From Ustulina deusta (lineage: Eukaryota; Ascomycota; Sordariomycetes; Xylariales; Xylariaceae), in assembly GCA_023159155.1 (NCBI GenBank), contig JAJNNX010000070.1, positions 1 to 64,000 of the forward strand: a stretch of DNA of 64,000 nucleotides, written 5' to 3'. A program made the position numbers and the translations under genes. Shown here piece by piece: positions 1-13,348 of this stretch; within the stretch, counting starts at the first letter, position 1, and each line of letters opens with the position of its first letter. The notes beneath the pieces were generated by a model. The model did not search any database and was not told the origin of the DNA. It saw only the letters and a program-made list of their open reading frames with translations.

Positions 1-921
1 AGAGCAAAGTAAGTGAGCACGCCTTGAAGATCTTGTATTTGTTTCGAGGATCAGACAAACTTACCTAAAATAGTAGTATATGGGTAGCTCACATATATCT
101 GCTATACTTGAAGCCTAAGAGCCTCGAGCCTCCATAGAATTTAATAGCTAGCTACCCCTTATATTGACTTAGCGGTTAACTTAAATTCAGTTTTTTAATA
201 TGAATACCTTCGAAACTTTATATATCGTACTTTTACTTATTTACTTATTGTGACGGAGTTATGGGCCTATATACCGTTATTGCCACTTTGGCAGTAACAG
301 CATCGTTTTCCCGTTAGACTTATTGTTATTTATCTGTTTTAATATGCTAATTAGGTAACCTTGTAAGTTTTACTAAACATAAAATAGCTGTCTTGTGAAT
401 AAAGGCCGTGTAAAGATGTCACAGGTTTTTCTTTGTTCCTTCCTCTCTTTTAGTAGTTTAAAACTACAGCGCTTAAAACGTAGCTTTTTGTGTAGTATAG
501 TCGCAAGTGTAAAATGACCTGGAATGAAATCTCTTCTCATGTAACAGTTTTGCCACTATTTCCCTTAAGAATACCTCAGTCAGACCAGTCCATGTTATCT
601 TGATGATTGTGATGAAAACCCAATCTAGCAGTTTCATTAATTGTGTACTTTCCCCCCTTTTTCTTTACGTAAATTCTTTTTAAAAACATGTAGGATTACG
701 TCGCCTGATGTGAGCAGTACAGCTTCTATCCTCTCGGCATAACTTGCACGTAGTCAGCCTCCCATGCAGAGTTACCTATACACTAAAGTGGAGTAAGTGC
801 TTTCAAAAATCCAAATTGTCTATATATACTATGGAAAGTACGAAAGCATCCCTTTTGAATTTCATATATGTGGAAACCAAATTCCTAATCATATCACCTT
901 GTTCAGAACACACCCAGCATT
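1..921. other. 5' flank of the NRPS-PKS, no gene recognised
   Basis: No reading frame here shows conserved protein features. The stretch is moderately AT-rich and lies immediately upstream of the first condensation-domain exon, so it probably contains that gene's promoter and leader. No specific element could be assigned. Confidence 0.4.
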
Positions 922-3900
922 ATGGCCCTCTTTAGTGATGTTATGTGCTTGCTATCCGGGCCCCGGATCAGCAGCGCTGGTTACGAGGCAGCCCACCGCC
1001 AGACCGCACCAAGGAAAGTGTTTCCCCTGACTAAAAGTCAAGAAGGCATGTGGGTTGAGTTCCAAGCGGAGCCGCTCAGCACAAAATACAACCTCACTAT
1101 TGAGTGGGATCTGAAGAGAAGCTCCAGTGGCACCACTGGCTTCAGCCTTGTCGATATTCTGGAAGGTTTGTCGTTTGTAACATGATCCGACAAGAGTGGC
1201 TATAGCTTACATAGTTACCAGTTATTGATAAAGCCACGCATCGCTACGCCTCCCTTCGATCTACGGTCACTGTCATTGATGGCAAGAGTTATCTTCAGGA
1301 GTTCGATGCAGAGAGAGTGGACCCGGATATCCGAATTGTCCATCGGCGATCGTCTACAGCGTCAGAGACCGCCATGAAGAAGGTGCTTCGACAACCATTT
1401 CATCTGCAGCATGAGATTCCAGCTCGATGGGTCATCTTGCAGGATTCCGAGAACTTTCGCGTGTATATCATAGCTCACCACATCGTCGCCGATGGCCAGG
1501 CAATGTCGCTGATATCTAAAGAATTTATTGATATGTTGAATGACCCTGAGGTGCTCCTGCCCTCACTAGCAGACTTCAGTTCGATGCACATGATAGAGGT
1601 TAGCTAATTATATTTCTTATGGACTTATGAATACAAGCTGATACATCTTTCAGAAAGCAAGGGCTGGTTCGCAGACATACAAGGATGACTGTAAGGTGCT
1701 TTTGTCGCAAGTCGATACCAAAAACAATGCTCCTTGGCCGAAGCAGCTGGCTCCTGATTCCCCCAGTGTGCATGACTATCGAAAGATCGATTGCTGGTCT
1801 ACCTTCCCTAAATCTGTGCGTGCCCTTACTCCCATTTGAACAAAATGTTACTAATAGCCAACTATAGGAACTTGATGAGTGGAGTCAGCTATACAAAACA
1901 TCCTGGTTTAGGGTGGCAACCGCGCTGGTTGGGCTTCTCGTGATCGACAAGTCACGTCCGCAGCTTGGCAAGGACGAAGTATTATCTGTTGGGTTTGGGA
2001 GCCGTCCTAAGGATCTGATCTCTTGTGTTGGGCAATTCGCGAATGCACTGCCTGTCAAAATACCACTTTGGCAGTGTCTTGAGTCACATGGATCCAATCG
2101 AAGCTTTAAGTCGTTGGTCTCGGCTGTTGGGAAAAACGTAAGCGCTGTTAAGAAGTCCGAGCTATTCCCTGCTGTCGAGGTTGTGCGGGCTTGCAGAAGT
2201 CTCAATATTCATTACCAACCACCAAGGGTGGCCATCACGTATTCTCCTAAGCTCGCAAAACCTGAATGCCGAATGTTTCCAGTGGAAGGATCCTGGGACC
2301 TCTTCTTCTGCTTCCTGGAATATGAGACAGATGTCAAACTTGGGGTAAGAAGAATTATTGGCATCGAGACACTATGTGCACACATAACTGACGCGGGCAG
2401 GTCATTTATAACCCAGAGGTATTTTCCGAAGAAGCTGTGAGGGGCATGAGGTCCCAATTCGCGAGCCTCACTACTATGAGTAAGATTGAAGGTATTGGTC
2501 TTGACGACATGCTTCAATGGTTACCAAAGTATCATACTTTACCCTTGACTTCATCCCCAGCACTAAAACAGCGCCCCTTAAAACATGTTCATCACTGGTT
2601 TGATGCACAAGCCGAGTCGAACCCCACCTCCCTAGCCCTCTCTTCTACTGAACTCGGCACCTCCCTTACCTACCACGACCTGTATCTGTCGACAGAGAAG
2701 AAAGCTAGAAGTGAGTCACTCCCTAAGACACGTCCTCTACAAAATAGCTGATAATTCTAGTTCTCATCCAAAAGGGAATTGGACGAGAATGCAAGATCTT
2801 GCTGAGTTTACGTCGTGGCTTCTCCGTCATCGAATGGATCCTGGCTACGTTGAAAGCTGGCGCTGCCTTCGTGTATCTCGATCCGGACTTTTCCGAGAGC
2901 CAAAAGTCTACCATAACTATTAATTGCAAGCCAGACTTGATATTAGATGACGAGGGCACCGAAGATCTTATGAACGACCACATACTAACTTCGAACACCA
3001 TAGAAGATAATACTGCTGTCAATGATGCATTAGAGCACGCAAAGGGCGGGACCCTAGATAATGATTTAGCTTACATCATCTATACCTCTGGATCTACTGG
3101 AGAGCCGAAGGGAGTGATGATTGAGCACGTCAGTCTCGCTACCTATGTCAAATCGGCGACCAGCGTCTTCGAGTGTGGGTATGGTACTCGAGTCCTTCAG
3201 TCGGCATCTTTTTCTTTCGATGCCTCAATTCTGGAGTGGACAGCAGCGCTTTGTACAGGGGCAACATTGTGTTTTGTGCAATACCCGAAGCAGCTTGTTG
3301 GAGATTATCTCGCTGATGTTATTGAGGGCAATGAGATCTCATTCATGCAGATAACGCCTACTGCGCTAGAAACGCTCCCATTGACACGAGAGCTTCCATC
3401 CCTGCGGCAGATATCAGTAGGTGGGGAAGCACCTTCTAGAGAGCTCTTCTCACGATGGCATTCACGGGTCAATCTTGTTAACGCATACGGGCCAACGGAA
3501 GCAGCTATTGTGGTCTCTTTCAATAAGATTGACAAGTCGGATATCCTCCCCGAAACCCTCTCAGCCGGATACCCTACTACCCAGACTAATATCTACATCT
3601 GCTCCGAAGATTTCTCATCCGTACTTCTACCTCAATCGCCAGGGGAAATCTGTCTTGCAGGACCTCAGTTGGCCAGAGGTTACTGTGACAAGCCAGAAGT
3701 AACAGCGAGGAATTTCAGAGTTCATGCCAATGGCATCCGTATGTACCGTACGGGAGACCGCGGTTCTCTGACAAAGGACGGTTCGTTACTGGTCCTGGGC
3801 CGCATTGACCGGAGCTGAAGGTTCGTGGGTTCCGTATCGCGCCTGAGGAGATTGAGAAAGCCATTTTCGATGCCAATGTGGACGTTGCGGAAGCATCCGT

Positions 3901-5956
3901 TCAGATTTCGGAAAGCGGTCTTGAGATGATCGCCTTCGTGGCGCCAAGCACAGTCGATACTGAAACCCTCATGTCTGCGTTGAAGATACGGCTGCCTAGC
4001 TATAAGGTGCCTTCGAGACTCGTGATTGTCCCAAGCTTGCCACAAACGGTCAGCTGCAAGACTGATCACAAAGCCGTGAAAGCCATGCGCAATGAGCTCT
4101 TAGACGCCCATAGTGTAGGCAGATGGCCTTCCCAAGATAATAATAGCACCGAAGAGAATGATGAAAATCCAGAAGATGTCGTTACCCAAGGCGATGAAGA
4201 TTCAATCGCCCAGATCTGGCAGGATGTCTTGGGGGCTGTGTCACCGCCACCCTATACAGTGAACTTCTTTGATATCGGCGGCCACAGTTTGCTAGTACCT
4301 AGGCTTCACGAGAAGCTGAAGGCTGCGTTTCCATCCAAGCCTATCCGCCTGATCGATCTCTTCCACCAGTCAACAATCCAACAGCAAGCAGCTTTGTTTG
4401 GGGCGGCCAAGCAGAGAAATGCTCTCCGGGGCGGGAAAAAGACCAAAAACCCTAAGAATTTGCCAAAATCCAGAAGCAAGAGTTCGTCCGACTTCGGCGA
4501 GCCGCTGCCGAAGTCTGCGACTAGTGGTACCGTCACGCCGGCCACATCTATAGCGCCAGATGAGATGCCAGAGAACCAGGGCGTTCCAATTGTAGGGATG
4601 GCTGGCCGCTTCCCAGGTGCTAAAACCACCGACGAGTTTTACGAAAATCTTTTGCAAGGGCGTTCGGGGATAGTAGCTACTAGCGTTGATAAACAGACCG
4701 TTCCGGGTAACATTTGGGTGAAGAAAGCTGGTATACTGCAAGACGTCGAGGACTTCGATCATAAATTCTGGAATCTATCCCAGGAAGATGCAACGGAGAT
4801 GGATCCCCAACAGCGCCTTTTCTTGGAGGTTGCCTACGAGGCTTTAACAGATGCAGACATCGATATTCACAACATGAACGGTGGCCGTATGGGCATCTTC
4901 GTCGGAGCTGCGAACCCCAGTTACCACCTCTACACCGATTCTGTTGCGACAGATGCCTTCCTACGAGAGAACAGAGGCTTTGTCGCCCCATCCATCTCGG
5001 CACGCACTGCCTATCACCTGAACATCAGCGGTCCGAACGTTACGGTTCAGACCAATTGCGCTTCTAGCACTGTGGCTCTTTCTCTAGCTTTTGATGCCAT
5101 TCACCTCGGTCGTTGTGATACAGCCCTGGTTGGGGGTGTCTCTGTGCAACTGTATGAGTAAGTCGTCCCTAATCCATCAAGCCTTGTTCACTTGCAGGGA
5201 TGCTAAATGTTTTTTCGCGGTGGCTATATCACTCAAAAGGGACAGATATTTTCGGAACGAGGCGAATGTAATCCATTTGATGCTCGAGCCGACGGGACGG
5301 TTCCGGCGGACGCCGTTGTTGCGGTCGTGCTGAAGCGTGCTTCTCCCGCCATTCTGAATGACGCTCCAATTTATGCAAATCTCCTGGGTATTGGGATCGG
5401 ATCAGACGGCGCTTCTGAGAAAGCCGGATACCAAGTTCCGTCTCCGCGTGGGCAAGCCGAGGTTATCAAGTCGGCTTGGAAGGTGGCTCATATAACCCCC
5501 GAAAAGCTCAAATACGCCGAGTAAGTCACGTCCCATGCTGTAACGCCTATAATTAGAGACTTATAAGGTATAGGATACACGGAAGCGGTACCCCAATTGG
5601 CGACGCCCTAGAGTTGGAAGGGTTAAGTCTGGGTATCAAAGAAGTTGGAGGCGCTACAGTCCCGTTCACTGTTGGCTCAACCAAGGGCAACATTGGGAAT
5701 ACCCAGGTAAGTCCACAGACACCGTATCTTGTAGAGGGAGAATCAAGGAGCTAATGAGGGGTAGCATGCATCTGGCCTGGTCTCGCTGATCAAGCTGTGC
5801 AAGTCCATGCAGCGTGGCATCGTACCTGCGACTAAGGGTCTCTCGCAGCCCAATGACATGATCAACCACAACCTGCCATTGCACCTTGCTCATAAGGACA
5901 CTAAAATAGAGCGTGGCGATATTTTGGCTGTATCTGCTACTGGCTGGGGCGGTGTT
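922..5956 (+). pseudogene. Hybrid NRPS-PKS (C-A-PCP-KS), 5' part, disrupted
   Basis: This is the 5' part of a hybrid nonribosomal peptide synthetase-polyketide synthase. Exons read by eye are 922-1165, 1222-1598, 1654-1815, 1868-2344, 2401-2710, 2761-5157, about 5198-5520, 5574-5706 and 5765-5956. Visible domains in order: a condensation domain beginning at PLTKSQEGMW with the catalytic HHIVADG motif; an adenylation domain with YTSGSTGEPKG, NAYGPTEA and YRTGDRG; a carrier domain with FDIGGHSLL; and a ketosynthase with NCASS, HGSGTPIGD and GNIGN. The order C-A-PCP-KS, and a KS with Asn where most KS domains have the second catalytic His, are as I recall them for the tenuazonic acid synthetase TAS1 of Magnaporthe. 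The family makes tetramic-acid type products; the substrate here is unknown. Three defects are visible: a one-base loss near 3813-3818, a frame conflict at the 5158-5206 intron, and a retrotransposon at 5957. The start at 922 is uncertain. Probably non-functional. Confidence 0.85.
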
Positions 5957-6106
5957 TGTTGGAATGTGGAGATTAAGTACACTCTATCCTCTGACTATAT
6001 GTATTACTAGATTCCCCCGGACCCTTGGTCCTTAATTCTTTTTTCTAATAATCCTGAATATATAAAATATTCTGCTTACTTATATATATATTTATTTATT
6101 TTAATA
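5957..6106 (+). repeat. 5' LTR of the copia element
   Basis: This 150-bp repeat aligns without gaps to 13199-13348. Its outer half is little mutated while its inner half has many C-to-T and G-to-A changes relative to the right copy. The disrupted KS reading frame runs into it and stops at about 6010, so any truncated protein would carry a short LTR-encoded tail. Confidence 0.88.
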
Positions 6107-9100
6107 AGTTATAAGCCTAGAACAGCTTACTTATATTATTTTTAATATAAACGCTACTTAATAGTTTTGTTTGATTTAAACGTTAGCGGACCTATAATTT
6201 TTTATAAACGTTCTTTTAATCCTTTACTACAACAAAACTTTTTAAAACGTTTTAATATTAAATAAAAATATTAATTTTAAATAAAAACTAATTTGCTTTA
6301 TTTATTTTATAAATATTATATAATATATAAATATTTTATTTAATTTATATAATTTTTAATATAATAAATAAATAGGATTTTTTTTTTAAAACTAAAATAA
6401 ATAAAAATTTTAATATTACTTATTTTTATTATTATTTTTATAAACTAAAACTAATTTAAAACGTTATAGCATAATTTAGCTATTAAATTTTTAGCTTTAG
6501 CTATTTATTAAATATTTTAGCTATAAAACTTTATTAATATTAAGCCTAACAAAAAAAGTTCTTGCTATTAGTTATTTTATTTTTTAAATATTTTAAAACA
6601 TTTAATTTTTTATTTCTAAACATTTATAATTTATTTATTTAAATAGAACTAAAAATATAATATTTTTTTAGGTTAAAGCTATTCTTTTGTTTTTTTACTT
6701 TTAGACTTTTTAATAAAAATAATTTTTTATATTTTATTACTAAATTAATTACTGCTTTACTTAATTTATTTATAAATAAATCTAAAAGCAAAATTTTTTT
6801 ATTTAATAATATTTTGTTCCGTAATTTATTACTAAATTTATAACTTATATTACTACTTTTTTTATTTCTAAACAAATTAGACTTTTTTAGTTTTAAAGTT
6901 ATTACTTAAAAAAAAAATTTTATTTTTTTATTTTTAATTTTAGTATTATTTATATATATAGTAATACTTATACTAGTTATTCTTATATAATTAATAATAC
7001 TTATATTTGTTTTTATATGTTTAATAGTGCTTAGACCAGCTAATTATATATTAATATTAATACTTTTATTTATTTTTTTTATATTTTTAATAATATATTT
7101 TTAAGTACTACTAAGCTTATTACTTGCTATATAAAAATTTAAACAAAAAACTATTGCTTTTGTTTTTAATTTTAATATTAAAGCTTTAGTTCTTAAGACC
7201 TATTTAAAAATAGCTTAGCAAAATAATTATAATAAGCAAAATTAAATTAATAAATTTAAAGTTTATTTTTATAATAGATTTTTTTATAAATTATATTAAG
7301 TTTATTAAAAAAAATAATTAAATATTTATTAATAATAAAATATAAATAATTTTTACTTAAGAAAATTTAAGCTTTAATTTTTGCTTAATAAACTAGCAAA
7401 AATATTATTACTTATTAAAAAAAAGTTAAAAACTAAAAAAATAAATAAAATAAAGCTTATATAGCAATTTAAAATTAGTTTAAATTTAATATTTAAATAA
7501 TAATTAAATATACTAATATAGTTTTTTATAATACTACTGCTTTTATATAAATAAAAATTATTAAAAAATTTAAACTTTATAGTAGTACTATTTTTTAATT
7601 ATTAATATATAAATAAAATAATATAACTAAGCTAATTTTAAAACTTTAAACTATTTAAAACAAATTAATAAAGCTAAATAGTACTTATATTATTATAAAA
7701 CTAATTTTTATTAATAAATTTTTTAATTTTTTTAGATCTTTTTTTAATATATTTTTATTATATTTTTTTAGTATTATAATATTATATTTAAATAAAATAA
7801 AAATAATATAATTATAAAAAAAGCTATTTTTTTTAATAAAGCTATTATAGCTACTAAACAAAAATAATAAAATTAAAAACTAAAAAAAAGTAATATAAAC
7901 TTATTAGCTTTTAATAAAAAGCCTAAGTATATTTACTATAAAAAGATTTATTTTTTATAAAAATGTTTTATTAAGTTTTTTTAGCTAGTTTTTAAAGAAT
8001 AGCAAAAAAAAAAAAAAAAAAATTAATAAACAAAAATATAAAAAAAACAAAAATAATAATAATAATAACCTTATTAGTTATAATCTTTTTTTTTATATTA
8101 TTAATAGTTTTAAATTTTTTAATTTTATTTTTGTTAATTTTAGCTTTACTGCTAATATAGCTTTAATTATAATCTTAGAACTAAATTTTTTTACTAAAAT
8201 GTTTAGTATTAATATAAATACTACTATTTTTTTTTAACTAAAACTATACTAACTATTATTTTTAATATATTTAAACTATTTTATAGCGTTTTAAAAAAAA
8301 TTTATATAGCTAACGTTTTTTTAAAGTTTAGTTTTGCTAATTTTAGCAATATAACAGGCAGTTTTTTTATTAAAAAACTAAAATTTATTATTGCTTTAAA
8401 TATAGGCTATAATTAGTACTCTTTTTGGAATTATAGTAGCTTTTTTAATATAAAAAATATACTAGTCTAGAAATATTAAAAATAAAAATAAAAATAGTAA
8501 TATTTAAAGAAATAAAAAACTATATAGTTATTTTAATAGTAAATAGCTAAAAAAAAGCAAATAATCTTTTATAATACTACTTATTTTTTTAAAAGCGGGG
8601 TAAATCTGATTTTTATTTTTTTAGTTTTTTTTAAAAAAGAGCTAAATTTTTTATTATTATAATAAAGCTTTTAGTACTAAAAAAAAAACTGCTTTATAAT
8701 AGCTAGGATTATTAGCGGCCTATATTTAGTTAATATTTCTAATAGTAATACTAATATTATAGCTTTAAATATTAGCTTTTATGTTTATTTTTTATTTAAC
8801 CTTAGAATATAAATCTAGTATAAATAACTAAAATATTTAAGTAATTAAGGCCTAAAGAACTTAATAAATTATTTAACTAGAATATTTTTTTTTTTAAAAA
8901 TATTATTTTTATAAAACTTATATTAAAAAATAAATAAATAAAACTTTTTATATAAAGTCTTTATAAAAAAAATATAAAAACTAAAGTTATTATATATAGA
9001 TTTTATAAATATGCTAACTAAAACAAACCAAGTTATAAAGTATAATAGGTTAATTTAGTAAATAATTATTAGAAATAATTTTATTAAAATAACTTAGGTA

Positions 9101-10832
9101 TATTTTATAAAATTAATTTTAGAATTTTTAAAATTGTTCTAAACTTTTTTTAACTAAAAAAAATAGCTAAAACAAAAATACTATATTATTACTTTAGATT
9201 AAGGACTTATATTTATAAAAAATATCTTTAAAGTATTATGTTATAATAAAAATATAGTATTATATTTTTTAGTTACTAATTAGTATTAATAAAATAATAT
9301 TGCTAAAAAAGCTATAAAAGTACTAAAAAATATTGTTTAATAACTATTAATTATAACTATTTTATTTAGTATTAATTTTTGCTATTAGTTAGTACTAGTT
9401 TGTACTACTATATATTTAAAAAATTTATATTTAATTAATAGACTAGGAAAAAAAATACTTTATAAAATATAGTATAGTGTTTTATTAGACCTAGTATATT
9501 TTTAAACCGTTAGAAATTTAGGCTTTTATTTTTAATAAAAAAATAGAACTTTATATTATACTAAAATATTAAAAAAAAAATATTACAAATTATTTTGTTT
9601 TTTTTAAATTTTAGTTAAATAATTTATATAAATAATATTAAGTTTAAAAAATATTAAATTTATGCTTTTATTAAAAACTGGTTTTTTATATATAGAATAG
9701 TATATTTTGCTTTAAACGCTAGCAAAATAACTATAATAGCAAGAATTAAAAATATTATTAAATAAAAAGCTAATATTAAACATATTAGATTTTAGATTTT
9801 TAATAAACTAAAAATAATATAAGTAATATAATTAATAAAAATACTAAATTACCTATTCTAGGAAGAAGTACTTTTTTATATATTTAAAAACATATATATA
9901 AATATATACTTAAAATTTTTTTAGAAAGCATTATATTACTCCGGTCTAATAAAATTATTTATAATTAAAGTTTTTTTTTTATACTTAAACTAAATATTAG
10001 TTCTAGAATAGTTAATAAAAATAATTTTAAATAAGATTTTTTTATATAAACTTTTAATAATTTTAATAATAAATTATTAGTACTATAAAACTATATTATA
10101 GTAATACTACTTTTAAAAGTTTAAAAAAACTATTTTAATTTATATTCTAAAGTAAAATAACCTAAATAGCTCTAATTACTAGCGTTAAACCTAATATATA
10201 AAGTAGTAATAAATCAAATTAATATTAACCCATTTTAAATAATAATATTATTTATTAATATTATATATGTTTTTTTTTTAGTAAAAATAACCGAACTAAA
10301 AACAGTTAATTAAATTAAAAATAATGCTTATTAGTATAGCTAGTATAAAAGTATAAAAAATAAATATAAATTATTAGTTAATAATAGGATTTAAATACTT
10401 TATAATCTTTTACTAAAACATAAAGTATTGTTTAAAAAATAAGTATTTAGGCTAAAGCATAAACTAAATAGGTTGATTGCTTGTTATAAAGCTTGCTAAA
10501 TAATTAGAAGTTTTAAATAAGTAGAAAGCTTTAACTATAACAAAACTTTTGCTTTAGTAGTTAAACTTATAAACTATAAAACAATTTTTATTATTATTAT
10601 AGCTTTTAATTTTAAGTTTAAATAAATAAATATTAAAATAGCGTTTTTTTATAAAAAAATAAATAAATAAATTTATATTAAATAATTAATTAAATTTAAA
10701 AATAGCACTAATAAAATATATAAATTATAAAAAGCTTTATATAGCTTAAAGCAAACATTTAGAATTTAGTATAAAATTTTAGCTATTTTTTTAAAAAGAT
10801 TTAGCTTTATTTTTTTAGATACTAATATTAAA

Positions 10833-11546
10833 GTGTTTGCTAAAAGGCATACTTATATTACTATTTATATAAACAATTTTTTAATTATTGCTTTTTTTAT
10901 AAAAAAAATTAACGAAATAAAGTTTGTTTTATATAATAAGTTTAATATAATAGATTTTAGATTTTGTTTATATTACTTAAAAACAACTGTTAGAAAAAAC
11001 TGTTTTAATAAAGTAATTTATTTTAGGTAAAATATCTATATAAAAAAAGTTTTTTAAAATTTTGATTTTTAAAAAATAAAACTTAAAAATATTTTTATAA
11101 AAATTAAAGCTTTTGAATTACTACTAATAAATTATATACTTATACTTAAAAATAAAGCCTAATATATAAGTGCTATAGGGTTATTAATATATGCTATGCT
11201 TAGTACTTAATTTAATATTATATTTGTTATTTTTTTATATAGTTAATTTATAGTAAGGCTTAATAAAGCTTATAGATTAGCGGTTAGCTATATTTTTAAA
11301 TATTTAAAAAAAACTACAAATATAAAATTAATATATTATAAAAAATTCTAAAACTTAGTTAGTTATACTAATATAGACTATATTAGTAACTAAAATATTT
11401 ATAAGTCTACTTTAGGATATATTTTTTATATTAGCAGCAAAATATTTAGCTAAAGTTTTAAGCAATAAGCTACTATATTTTTATTTTTTTGTAAAGCTAA
11501 ATATATTAGTTAAATATAAACTATTAAAAAAGTTATTTAGCTAAAG
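10833..11546 (+). pseudogene. Copia reverse transcriptase and RNase H relic
   Basis: An open stretch at 10833-11030 contains ITIYINNFLIIA, which aligns with the copia reverse transcriptase core (Y-V-D-D-x-L-I). Both aspartates appear as asparagine, the change expected from G-to-A RIP. It continues with a KFNIIDF...YYL pattern matching the conserved D-L-G-x-x-x-x-Y-L-G region. From 11361 the frame reads SYTNIDYIS, then STLGYIF, then KAKYIS, matching the copia RNase H signature (D-A-D-W, S-T-S-G-Y, E-A-E-Y) with stops where Trp or Gln codons would be. The order RT then RNase H on the plus strand places the element in Ty1/copia and gives its orientation. It cannot be functional. Confidence 0.75.
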
Positions 11547-13198
11547 CTATTACTAAAAAAGCTAAATATTACTTAAAAAATAAGTATTATAATTATTTAT
11601 AAAAATAACTAAAAAATTATTGCTTTAATAAATAACTTTTTATATTATACTAATACTAAACATATAATTATTTAGCTTAAATTTATTTATAAATAATAAG
11701 CTAATAGTAATATTAAACTTTAATATATTTTTATTAATTAATAAGTAATGGATAGGTTAACTAAAATATTATTAAAAAATAAGTTTTTAGTTTTTTAAAA
11801 TATTTTAAGCTTAAAATAAATAAAAATAAAATTAAGCAAAACTTTATATACCTAATAATATTATACTTTAAAAGGCTATAAAAATATTTATTTATATAGG
11901 ACTTATTTAACTTGTTTTTAAAAGTTTTTATTTTTTTAAATATTTTATTTTAAAAAACTTTTAAACTTATTAATATTTATTACTACTTTTAATAAAGCAT
12001 TTTATATATTAGTAAAGCTGCTTTATAATTAAAAATAATAAAATAATTATATAATTATTACTATAAAAGATTTTTTTTTATTGTTTATATATTATTATAA
12101 AAACTTTAAATTTATTAAAACAACTTTATTTATTAATATTAAGCTATTAGTTACTGCGCTATTTAATTCTATTATTATTATTTATTTTAAAACAATACTA
12201 AATAAAAGTTTTTATTACTAGCTATTAGAAATATATTTATATTAAACTTAGTTAGTTTTTTTATAGAACTACTAATATATTTAGAATTAACTAACAATTA
12301 ATTAGCTAAATATTTAAAATAATACTATAATTTTATAGTTATAGCTATACTTTATATTTATTTAACATTAATATTTTTTAATTGTTTAAAAAAAAAAAAA
12401 TTGGAAAGTTAATAATATAATGCTTAATGTTTATACTTGGAACATATTTAGTATGTTTTATAATTACTAAAAAAATAGCAAAAAAACTTAAATAAGTTTT
12501 TTTTATGTTTTAACTAAACAATTAATAAAAAATTTATAAAAAGATATAAAATAGTATATTTTTATTATAGTAATAATAGCTAACCTATTTAAAAATAAAG
12601 CTATAATATTTTAGAACTATAACTTTATTTAAAATATAACAACTAAATTATGTGCTAAAAATATTTTTTAGAAAAAATAATAGATTTTTTTAAACTTTAT
12701 TTTTAAAAAAGTCCAAACGTTTATAATATAATATAGGATTAATAATATATTTAGTAGCTAAAACTTATGTTTATTATATAGTATATTATAAATTTATTAA
12801 TAAGTAGCTATAAAAAATTATTTCTATTTAAGCTCTAATAACTTAAAACTAAAAAATTATGTATGCTTAGTTAAATAATTTATATATTATTACTAACTAG
12901 CCTATATTTATTTCTTTTTTTTTTATAGGGGTTTTTTATAGGTTCAGCTAGTACTGGGAACTCCAGACAAAATAAAAAAAAAATACTAAAAATACTAGCA
13001 GGTTTTTAGAACTTTAATACGTTAAAGCTTTTTATAAAAAGGACTTACTATAAATTATAGAAAAAAAAAATCTAGTAATACATTTAAAATTTTCTAAAAA
13101 TGTCGAAATACTATATCTGCTATCTATATTTATAAGTTATATTTTATATAATTATATTAAACAACTAAAGCAACATACAAATTTAGAATAAGTGGGAA

Positions 13199-13348
13199 TA
13201 TTAAAATGTGGAAATTAAGTATACTCTATTTTCTGACTATATGTATTACTAGATTCCCCCGGACCCTTGGTTCTTGATTCTTTCTTCTAATAATCCTAAA
13301 TACACAAGACATTCTGCTCACTTGTATACGTATCCACTTATCTTAACA
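13199..13348 (+). repeat. 3' LTR of the copia element
   Basis: Same 150-bp length as the left LTR. Here the inner (left) half is the RIPed one, for example the initial TGTTGG appears as tattaa, and the outer half keeps its GC content. It ends in ttaaca at 13348 and is followed directly by the target duplication copy gtatt. Confidence 0.88.

Larger units (their letters stand above)
5957..13348 (+). mobile_element. RIPed Ty1/copia-type LTR retrotransposon inserted in the KS domain
   Basis: This is a complete insertion bounded by two 150-bp direct repeats. The left repeat begins TGTTGGAATG, a common start for Ty1/copia LTRs. The right repeat ends in CA, which has become TA in the left copy. It is flanked by a 5-bp target-site duplication, gtgtt at 5952-5956 and gtatt at 13349-13353, which differ by one G-to-A transition. 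The interior is extremely AT-rich with stops in every frame, as expected after RIP. Reverse transcriptase and RNase H relics of the copia class lie on the plus strand near 10.8-11.6 kb. At 7.4 kb it is longer than a typical copia element of about 5 kb, so further insertions may be nested inside. No gag or integrase motif and no primer-binding site could be identified. Confidence 0.88.

Noticed and set aside
5957..6010. C-terminal tail of the KS reading frame up to the stop at about 6010
   Set aside because: This segment is LTR sequence, repeated at 13199-13252, so it is not part of the original gene.
6639..6875. Lys/Asn/Leu-rich open frame on the minus strand in the AT-rich block
   Set aside because: It lies inside the RIPed retrotransposon on the strand opposite to its RT and has the composition of any AT-rich chance frame.
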